Position numbers and translations under genes: made by a program. Positions 57,138-64,000 of a stretch of DNA of 64,000 bases are shown one piece after another (position 1 is the first letter of the stretch; each line of letters starts with the position of its first letter). The notes below the pieces were generated by a model. The model did no database searches. It was not told where the DNA came from and was given only the letters and a program-made list of their open reading frames with translations. The DNA comes from Chitinophagaceae bacterium (GTDB taxonomy: Bacteria > Bacteroidota > Bacteroidia > Chitinophagales > Chitinophagaceae): assembly GCA_019638615.1 (NCBI GenBank), contig JAHBTL010000011.1:62001-126000 (forward strand). The letters run 5' to 3'.

Positions 57138-58702
57138 ATGGAAAAGGTTACGGTATTTGAAACGGTTTATGAACATGCAGCGGGTATTGATATAGGGGCT
57201 GAAAAGATCTTTGTATCGGCAGATGGTAGTGAAGTGGAAAGTTTTGATACGTTTACGTCAGGCTACTACCAATGTATAGAATACCTTCATCAAAAGGGAA
57301 TTACCGTTGTAGCGATGGAAGCTACCGGAGTATATTGGGTAGCCCTATATGCTATGCTTGAAAGCTGCGGATTGCGGGTGTGCCTGGTAAATCCCAAAGA
57401 AACCAAGCAGGTTAAAGGAAGAAAACCGGATGTCAAAGATTGTCAATGGATACGGTAACCGGGATGGTCAGTATTTGTTAAGCCTGTGCAATAAGCGGAT
57501 CAGGGAAAAGAAATCAGATCTGGTGTTAAAGGTCCTGTAAGGCAACTATAATGATACCTGGTTATTTATGCTGGAACAAAATCTGCATATGTGGGAGCTA
57601 CATCATCATCAGCTAATAGTAATAGATAAGCGTTTAGAGCTCCTGTTGCAAAAGATGACCAAAGAAAACAGGCGGCAGAATTAAAAGGCAGCCCCATCCG
57701 TCATCATGCCCCCAAAATAGAAGGACTACACGGAATGCTTATTCAGCTATACGGTGTAAGCATGAGCAGTATTTCGGGTATAAACGATTATACCCTTTTG
57801 AGGCATATAGGAGAAAGCGGAACAGCTATGAGCCGTTTTCCAAACAAAAACCATTTTGCAAGCTGGTGCAGCTTATCGCCCAAAGATCATCAAAGCGGCA
57901 GGGTCAAAAAACGGGTAAAAGGAACAAAAGGTAATAAAGCGGGTCAGATATTTAAAGAGGTAGCTCAGGCACTACTCAATAGTAAGCATATAGCTATCGG
58001 AAGTTTTATGCGCAAGCTAAGAGCAAAGAAAGACTCAGCCATCGCTATTAAAGCAGGCGCCAGGAAACTGGCAATTGCATATTACAATGCACTTACTAAA
58101 GGAATAGATTATGTGGAACAGGGAACAAAAAGATATGAAGAACAAATTAAACAAAGGGAAAAGGCATCTTTATTTAATCTTGCTAAAAAGCACAACTTCG
58201 AACTTGTTGAAAAACAGGCTATAGCTTAAGGTGTCATTGGCAGGGAGGAATCCCGACTGTGTCGGGAAAGCAATCCCATTGAACGATAACGGATCAAGTA
58301 TTTGGGATTGCTTCTCCCCCCGAACGTTCGGGGGCGGCTGCCAATGACATATCATCCGGTTTGCTATTTATCAACTGGTTATGAACTTCAATTTGTTGTT
58401 CCACAAACCCGGTTTTCCTTTCAACTACAATCCCTCCGCTTTTTTCTGTTACTTTTTTGCGGAAAAAAGTAACCCAAAAGCCGCCGGGAAATTATTACCG
58501 CAATTTCCCGGAACGCTCTGATGAAGCTTTAGTACTACTGTGAATTCAGCAACAGAGCCCTGATACGTTTGCTGATAACTTAGCCGACTTAGGATACTTA
58601 CAAATCAGAAAGCTGTGACAAACAAATGCAACTTGTCACGGCGCAATGATGGGGGCGCCGCCTAATTAGTAACTCGCAATGACGACCTTTTTGGTCAGCC
58701 CC
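56831..58702. mobile_element. TIR-bounded element carrying a decayed IS110-type insertion (copy B)
   Basis: The left end GGGGCTGACCCAAAAGGTC (56831-56849) and right end GACCTTTTTGGTCAGCCCC (58684-58702) are inverted repeats of the family seen at 17264-17755. Between them are an IS110-family transposase remnant and a body of about 330 bp (58340-58683) almost identical to copy A. True IS110 elements lack such terminal repeats, so the IS has probably entered an older MITE-like element or been captured by it. Confidence 0.65.
57138..58229 (+). pseudogene. IS110-family transposase, broken by stops and a central deletion
   Basis: The N-terminal part from the ATG at 57138 keeps the DEDD-type catalytic domain (AAGIDIGAEKIFVSADGS, ATGVYWVALYAMLES, KGRKPDVKDCQWIR) but stops at 57458. 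The C-terminal transposase part (57735-58229) keeps LYGVSMSSISGINDYTLLRH-like and FASWCSLSPKDHQSGRVKKR blocks with a run of lysines. Between them, fragments such as GNYNDTWLFMLEQNLHMW are readable in another frame, with several stops. About 100 codons expected in an intact transposase are missing. The gene is therefore not active on its own. The conserved Ser in the second part appears in the GIN(D)YT-to-KDHQSG region, as in the family. Confidence 0.85.
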
Positions 58703-58708
58703 TTTATG
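58230..58708. repeat. Non-coding body of element copy B
   Basis: The gap between the transposase remnant and the outer membrane factor gene is repeat. Bases 58233-58317 are the exact reverse complement of 17307-17391 in copy A. Then come an 18-bp palindrome CCCCCGAACGTTCGGGGG (58317-58334) and a body of about 330 bp in the same orientation as copy A, with about three substitutions, ending in the right TIR. No gene is present. Confidence 0.75.
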
Positions 58709-60142
58709 CTAATTCCATCCTCCCCCCAACGCCCTGTAAATATTGGTTACTGCGTTGAACTGGCGAAGCTTGGTTTCTATCAGTTCCATCTTCGACTCCA
58801 AGGCATCTCTCTGGGACAATAACACCTCCAGGTAATCGGCGCGGGCCGATTTGAAGAGCGCATTGGAAATGCTGATGGTAGCTGTAAGTGTCTCCACCTG
58901 TTTGGCTTTCAGATCATATGCCTGCTGTTGATTTTTAATATCGGAAAGCCCGGTAGACACTTCAATGTATGCATTGAGTACAGAGCGTTCATAATTATAT
59001 ATTGCCTGTATCTGTCTTGCATTGGCATTGTAGTATGCTGCTTTGATAGCGCTTTTATTGATCAGCGGACCGGCAAGATCGCCTGCGAGGGAGAACAACA
59101 ACGATTCGGGAAATTTTACAAGGTAGGAAGGATTGAAAGCCTGGAAACCGAGTCCGGCGGAAATGTTGAAAGAAGGATAAAATTCCGCTTTTGCTATTTT
59201 AACATCCAGCTTTGCCGCCTCAAGATCCAGCGCCGCCTGTTTGATATCGGGCCGGTTTTGCAATAACTGCGAGGGAATACCTGCGGATACCTGCGACGGA
59301 ACAAGGCTTAAAATACCTGTCGTATCCCTGTCGATGTGCTGCGGATAACGGCCCAGCAGGTAATTAATGAAGTTTTCTTTTTCCTGTATCTTTTGCAGGA
59401 TATCAAATTCAAGGCTTTGCGAGCCGAGCACTTCGCCTTCAAATTTTTTAACTGCCAGTTCGGTGGCTGCTGCCGCCTGCTTTTGAATGCGCACAACAGT
59501 AAGAGCGTTTTGCTGCAGTTGTATGGTTTGGCGTACAATCTGCAATTGATTGTCAAGCGCAAGTAATTCGTAATAGGAATTGACTATTTCAGCAATAAGA
59601 CTGGTCACTACAAAATTCCTTCCTTCTGCTGTTGACAGGTAGCGCGTAAAGGCTGCCTGTTTTGCATTGCGTAATTTTCTCCATATATCCGCCTCCCAGG
59701 ATGCCGTAATTCCCAAACGGTAATCAGGCAACCATTCGGGCACCTGTTTCCCGGGAGTAATATCTGTGGAGGCATCCCCTGCACCCTGGCTGGTATAACG
59801 TCCTGTTTTATCAATCCCCGCACCTAATCCTCCTTCTGCAAAAGGCAAAAGTTTTCCATGCCTGGCGCGTATCTCATTCCGGGCTATCTCTATTTCCTGC
59901 AAAGTAATAGCCAGCTCCTGGTTATTTTTCAGCGCTGTATCAATCAGGCTGATAAGGCGGCTGTCTGCAAAAAACGTTCTCCAGCTAATGATACCGCTGT
60001 TTACAGTATCCGTGCTGCCACCAAAATCAGCAGGAGGTGCTTTTGGCTGTGGCGCCTGCACGAGCGAAGGTGTTTTGCAACCTGCATACAGCATGCAGGT
60101 GAAGGCAATGCCCGTGATCAATATATTTTTTACTGATTTCAT
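58709..60142 (-). CDS. RND efflux outer membrane factor (TolC/NodT-family lipoprotein)
   Basis: The protein has 477 residues with a lipoprotein signal (Cys22 in LYAGC). Two outer membrane efflux repeats are recognised, the first with ISWRTFFADSRLISLIDTALKNN and the second beginning near NRPDIKQAALDLEAAKLDVKIAKAEFYPSF. Trimers form the channel that receives drugs from the RND pump. Its ATG overlaps the pump stop codon by one base, so the two are translationally coupled. It is the last gene of the efflux operon. Confidence 0.94.
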   Translation of the reverse strand: MKSVKNILITGIAFTCMLYAGCKTPSLVQAPQPKAPPADFGGSTDTVNSGIISWRTFFADSRLISLIDTALKNNQELAITLQEIEIARNEIRARHGKLLPFAEGGLGAGIDKTGRYTSQGAGDASTDITPGKQVPEWLPDYRLGITASWEADIWRKLRNAKQAAFTRYLSTAEGRNFVVTSLIAEIVNSYYELLALDNQLQIVRQTIQLQQNALTVVRIQKQAAAATELAVKKFEGEVLGSQSLEFDILQKIQEKENFINYLLGRYPQHIDRDTTGILSLVPSQVSAGIPSQLLQNRPDIKQAALDLEAAKLDVKIAKAEFYPSFNISAGLGFQAFNPSYLVKFPESLLFSLAGDLAGPLINKSAIKAAYYNANARQIQAIYNYERSVLNAYIEVSTGLSDIKNQQQAYDLKAKQVETLTATISISNALFKSARADYLEVLLSQRDALESKMELIETKLRQFNAVTNIYRALGGGWN

Positions 60143-63100
60143 TATGCGTTATCTATATCTTCTGTTAATGGATTTTCCTCTTCGCCTTCCACTATAATAT
60201 GTTTCTCGGATATTTTGGCGAAAATGTAATAGATACCTGGTATGATCAGCACACCGAACAGGGTGCCGAATAGCATTCCTCCCGCAGCAGCAGTGCCAAT
60301 GGTTTTATTGCCGAGCGCCCCCGGGCCCGTAGCAAAAATCAATGGTACCAGGCCTGCTATAAAAGCGAACGATGTCATGACGATCGGTCTTAAACGTGCA
60401 GCAGCGCCATCTACCGCCGCCTGCAAAGGCGTTTGCCCGGCACGGTGTCGCTGCACCGCAAATTCCACGATGAGCACCGCGTTTTTTCCGAGTATACCGA
60501 TCAGCATTACCATGGCGATCTGCGCATAAATATTATTTTCCAGCCCCATTACTTTTAACAGGAAGAAGGTTCCGAATATCCCTACAGGCAGGGAAAGCAA
60601 TATCGGTAATGGCAATACAAAGCTTTCGTATTGTGCGGAAAGCACGAGGTAAACGAATGCAAGGGAAATGACAAAAATATACAGGGCTTCATTGCCCCTT
60701 CTTACCTCATCCAAAGAAATACCCGACCATTCAATACCAAAACCCCTCGGCAATTTTTTATCAGCCACTTCCTGAACAGCGGCAATGGCCGTACCGCTGC
60801 TGTAACCGGGAGCCGGCCCGCCGCTGACTTCTGAAGAATTGTACATATTATGCCTTGTTATTTCAGACAGCCCATATGTTTTTTCAATTTTCATGAATGC
60901 GGAATAAGGCACCATTTCACCTTTGTCGTTCTTCACATACAGTTTCAGGATGTCTTCCGGCAGGGCGCGGTATTGCGGCAAGGCCTGCACCATTACTTTA
61001 TACGGACGGTCGTACCTGATAAAGCCTGTTTCATAGTTGCTGCCTATCAGCGTGGAAAGATTATCCATGGCATTTTCGATGGTGATGCTTTTTTGCTGGG
61101 CTTTATCATTATCGATCGAAAGCATATACTGTGGAAAGCTTGCGCTGTAAAAGGTGAAGGCAGACGTTATTTCGGGGCGTTTGCTCAACTCTTTCACGAA
61201 ATCTTTACTTACTGTTTCCATTTTTTTATAGTCGCCGCTTCCCGATTTATCCATTAAACGCAATTCAAAACCACCGGCAGCGCCATAGCCCGGTAAAGCA
61301 GGAGGAGGAAAGAATTCGATGGCAGCTCCTTTAATGTTGGCTGCTTTTTCTTCCAGCTCGTTCATGATGTAATCGAGCGAATGCTTTCTTTCTCCCCAGT
61401 CTTTCAGGTTGATCAGGCAACTGCCCGAATTAGAGCCTGTGCCTTCCGACAGGATCTCATAACCTGCCATGGAAGATACAGACTTAACGTCTTCCATCTT
61501 TTCGGCGACCTTTTGCAATTCAATGGCAACCTGGTTGGTGCGCTCGAGTGTTGAGCCGGGAGGCGTAAGTATAATAGCATAAAATACACCCTGGTCCTCA
61601 TTGGGAATAAAACCTGAAGGAACAGAAACGCTCATCAACCATGTACCTATGCAAAAAGCTATTAGTACAATAAATGTCAATATCCTCCTGTTCGCAATTT
61701 TTCCAACAATATTCCTGTATTTGCCCAGCAGTTGATTGAACCGGTTATTAAACCCGTCTAAAAGCCTGTACAATATGTTTTTTCTTTTAGCGCCGTGAGT
61801 ATTTTTAAGGATAATGGCACACAGGGCAGGCGTAAATGTGAGCGCTACTATACCCGACAATATGATCGATGTAGCCATGGTAACGGAAAACTGCCTGTAA
61901 AACACACCTACCGGTCCGGACATGAATGAAACCGGAACGAACACTGCCGCCATCACGAGTGTAATGGCAATAATAGCGCCTCCTATTTCTTTCATGGCCG
62001 CTTTGGTTGCCGGGAGCGGTTTTAAGTGCTCCTTCTCCATTTTTACATGCACTGCTTCCACTACCACAATGGCATCATCCACCACAATACCTATAGCCAG
62101 CACCAGCGCAAACAATGTGATCATGTTAACCGTAATACCAAGCAGTTGCATAAAAAAGAACGCGCCTACCAGCGAAACAGGAACTGCCAGTGCAGGTATA
62201 AGAGTTGAACGCCAGTCGCCCAGGAAAAGGAATACCACAAAGCTTACGAGAAGAAAGGCTTCTACCAGCGTGTGTACCACTTTTTCTATAGAAGCGTCGA
62301 GAAACTTGGAAACATCATAGCTGATCTCATAATGAATGTTTTTAGGGAATGTGCCCGCCTGTATTTCCTTCATTTTTTTCTTGATGCTTTTGATCACTTC
62401 CCGGGCATTGCTTCCGTAAGACTGCTTTACCACGATGGCTGCAGACGGCTTGCCGTTAAGCGTGGAATACAGGTCATAAAACGTGCTTCCAAATTCAACA
62501 TCGGCCACATCTTTTAAATGGAGCAGCTCTCCGTTGGGCGAAGCCCTGAGCACAATGTTTTCATATTCTTCTTTTGTGCTGTAGCGTCCTGCATATTTTA
62601 ATACATATTCGAATGCCTGCGATTGCTTCCCTGAACTTTCGCCCAACCGGCCGGGAGATGCTTCCAGGCTCTGCTCATCCAGGGCTTTCATTACATCGTC
62701 AGATGAAATTTTATATGCCAGCATCCTGTCGGGCTTCAGCCATATCCTCATTGAGTATTCCCTGTCGCCCAATACATCGGCAAAGCCCACTCCATCCACG
62801 CGTTTCAGCTCAGACAAAATATTCAGATCGGCGAAGTTGTAAAGGAAATTTTGCTCAAGCGCGGGATCATCGCTATACAGGTTGATATACATGAGCATAT
62901 TAGATTCTTCCCGTGTGATCTTTACACCCTCCCTCACCACCAACGGTGGTAATTTGTTGATTACGGACGCAATGCGGTTCTGCACATTTACGGCTGCTAT
63001 ATTGGGATCTGTTCCCAGCTCAAATACCACCTGTATGCTCGCTTCCCCATCATTACCGGCGTCGGCATCCATATACTTCATTCCGGGCACACCATTGATG

Positions 63101-63303
63101 GCGCGTTCCAGGGGAATAACAACCGCTTTTGTCATTAATTCTCCGTTAGCACCCGGGTATTCTGCCGTTACATTCACTTTGGGCGGTGAAATGGAGGGAA
63201 ATTGAGTAACGGGTAATTTAAGCAGTGATAACACACCGAGAAAGACGATGATAAGGGATATGACAATAGAAAGAACAGGTCTTTGTATAAATTTATTGAA
63301 CAT
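60142..63303 (-). CDS. RND multidrug efflux pump, HAE1 type (AcrB-like)
   Basis: The protein has 1053 residues, normal for AcrB-type pumps. It opens MFNKFIQRPVLSIVISLIIVFLG with the first transmembrane helix. The proton-relay aspartates are in AIGIVVDDAIVVVEAV near residue 406, and the two porter halves and twelve helices are complete. The second half shows GILGKNAVLIVEFA and the C-terminal LIPGIYYIFAKISEKH. It should export hydrophobic compounds together with the adaptor and outer membrane factor. The stop overlaps the downstream gene's start by one base; the adaptor ends 29 bp upstream. Confidence 0.96.
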   Translation of the reverse strand: MFNKFIQRPVLSIVISLIIVFLGVLSLLKLPVTQFPSISPPKVNVTAEYPGANGELMTKAVVIPLERAINGVPGMKYMDADAGNDGEASIQVVFELGTDPNIAAVNVQNRIASVINKLPPLVVREGVKITREESNMLMYINLYSDDPALEQNFLYNFADLNILSELKRVDGVGFADVLGDREYSMRIWLKPDRMLAYKISSDDVMKALDEQSLEASPGRLGESSGKQSQAFEYVLKYAGRYSTKEEYENIVLRASPNGELLHLKDVADVEFGSTFYDLYSTLNGKPSAAIVVKQSYGSNAREVIKSIKKKMKEIQAGTFPKNIHYEISYDVSKFLDASIEKVVHTLVEAFLLVSFVVFLFLGDWRSTLIPALAVPVSLVGAFFFMQLLGITVNMITLFALVLAIGIVVDDAIVVVEAVHVKMEKEHLKPLPATKAAMKEIGGAIIAITLVMAAVFVPVSFMSGPVGVFYRQFSVTMATSIILSGIVALTFTPALCAIILKNTHGAKRKNILYRLLDGFNNRFNQLLGKYRNIVGKIANRRILTFIVLIAFCIGTWLMSVSVPSGFIPNEDQGVFYAIILTPPGSTLERTNQVAIELQKVAEKMEDVKSVSSMAGYEILSEGTGSNSGSCLINLKDWGERKHSLDYIMNELEEKAANIKGAAIEFFPPPALPGYGAAGGFELRLMDKSGSGDYKKMETVSKDFVKELSKRPEITSAFTFYSASFPQYMLSIDNDKAQQKSITIENAMDNLSTLIGSNYETGFIRYDRPYKVMVQALPQYRALPEDILKLYVKNDKGEMVPYSAFMKIEKTYGLSEITRHNMYNSSEVSGGPAPGYSSGTAIAAVQEVADKKLPRGFGIEWSGISLDEVRRGNEALYIFVISLAFVYLVLSAQYESFVLPLPILLSLPVGIFGTFFLLKVMGLENNIYAQIAMVMLIGILGKNAVLIVEFAVQRHRAGQTPLQAAVDGAAARLRPIVMTSFAFIAGLVPLIFATGPGALGNKTIGTAAAGGMLFGTLFGVLIIPGIYYIFAKISEKHIIVEGEEENPLTEDIDNA

Positions 63304-63332
63304 GATTTGATGCTTACATGATGAGTACGCTG

Positions 63333-64000
63333 TTACCTGAGCAATTGCAGGTTGGGTAATACATCCCTGGGATCATGGTAGTCGTATTCGATCTTTTGAT
63401 CTTCCTTCACGCTTTGCAAACCTTCCAGCAGTATCCTGTCCTCTTCTCCAATCCCGGAATCAATAACATATATTTCGGGCAACCTGTTTTTAATAGTAAT
63501 ATTCCTTGATCTCACTACATTGTTTTTATCTACCACATACACGTATATTTTATCCTGCATTTCGTAAGTGGCTTTTTGAGGAATGATCAAAACATTTTTT
63601 AACGGAATGGTCATTTGCACCTTACCCGTTTCACCATGCTTCAGCAGCATATCCGGGTTGGGGAATTTTGCCCTGAACGCTATGTTGCCGGTTTCGTTGT
63701 CGAACTGGCCTTCAATGGTTTCTACAATGCCTTTGTACTTATGCATCTGGTTGTTGGCAAGCAGCAGCTCCACATGATGAAGACTGGTGGTATCGCCCTG
63801 TGCTTTATAATCGAGATATTCTTTTTCAGGCACATTGTAATACACAAATACGGACTTATTGTCTGACAATGTGGTTAAAAGTGCCCCTTCATCGATCATG
63901 CTTCCGAGCTTTAAAGGAATCCTGTCAATTACTCCGTCAAACGGCGCTTTGATTTCAGTAAGAGAAAGATGGAGTTTGGCAAGCGCCATGTCTGCTTTTG
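63333..64000 (-). CDS. RND efflux periplasmic adaptor (membrane fusion protein), 5' end outside window
   Basis: The frame is open to the right edge, so the N-terminal part including the signal is missing; an internal ATG at 63989 is not the real start because KAD residues typical of the hairpin precede it. The visible part contains the end of the alpha-hairpin and lipoyl region (LTEIKAPFDGVIDR), the beta-barrel (GNIAFRAKFPNPDMLLKHGETGKVQM) and the membrane-proximal end (IGEEDRILLEGLQSVKEDQKI). It bridges the pump and the outer membrane factor. It is the first gene of the operon seen here. Confidence 0.92.
   Translation of the reverse strand, partial: KADMALAKLHLSLTEIKAPFDGVIDRIPLKLGSMIDEGALLTTLSDNKSVFVYYNVPEKEYLDYKAQGDTTSLHHVELLLANNQMHKYKGIVETIEGQFDNETGNIAFRAKFPNPDMLLKHGETGKVQMTIPLKNVLIIPQKATYEMQDKIYVYVVDKNNVVRSRNITIKNRLPEIYVIDSGIGEEDRILLEGLQSVKEDQKIEYDYHDPRDVLPNLQLLR

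Overview
The window is chromosomal DNA of a Bacteroidota bacterium, most likely of the Chitinophagaceae type (the rank below phylum is an inference). The evidence is two SusC/SusD pairs with ECF sigma/FecR regulators, the gliding genes gldF and gldG, a protein with a type 9 secretion sorting tail, promoter-like TAnnTTTG boxes and weak ribosome binding sites. No rRNA, tRNA or CRISPR array was recognised.

Region 1 (1-23.5 kb) looks like a glycan or glycoconjugate utilisation locus with an oxidative flavour. It holds the 3' end of a heme-binding cytochrome gene and a neutral ceramidase-like enzyme. A minus-strand operon follows, reading sigma, FecR, SusC, SusD, then a prenyltransferase-toroid/PHP-like fusion. 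Next come a Tat-exported Gfo/Idh/MocA oxidoreductase divergent from a beta-helix (GH141-like) protein, a cytochrome c-sorbosone dehydrogenase lipoprotein, a sialate O-acetylesterase, a six-hairpin glycosidase-like enzyme and an SDR dehydrogenase. A 26-bp perfect palindrome sits in the divergent promoter region. A MITE-like element with terminal inverted repeats lies at 17.3-17.8 kb.

Region 2 (23.7-38.1 kb) is the most unusual part. Two adjacent giant TPR/FG-GAP/ASPIC-UnbV proteins share almost identical C-terminal modules but diverged N-terminal halves. Divergent from them is a CRTAC1/UnbV protein followed 5 bp later by an RnfD/NqrB-like membrane protein of the UnbU type. UnbV and UnbU are known as companions of enediyne polyketide synthases, but no polyketide synthase is present here. 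A TonB-dependent receptor between two direct copies of a hairpin repeat and a double-thioredoxin exported protein complete the region.

Region 3 (38.2-48.2 kb) is housekeeping and envelope biology: mutL, a GH3/beta-lactamase fusion, gldF-gldG and a T9SS cargo protein with a clear intrinsic terminator. Several gaps hold degenerate word-like repeats.

Region 4 (48.3-56.8 kb) is a second SusCD locus: ECF sigma, FecR, STN-containing SusC and SusD-like lipoprotein. A PIN-toxin/antitoxin pair and a block of hairpins and word repeats separate the sigma gene from fecR.

Region 5 (56.8-64 kb) has a TIR-bounded element carrying a decayed IS110-family transposase and sharing a nearly identical body with the element at 17 kb. 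An RND efflux operon (adaptor, pump, outer membrane factor) follows on the minus strand, with the adaptor cut by the window edge.
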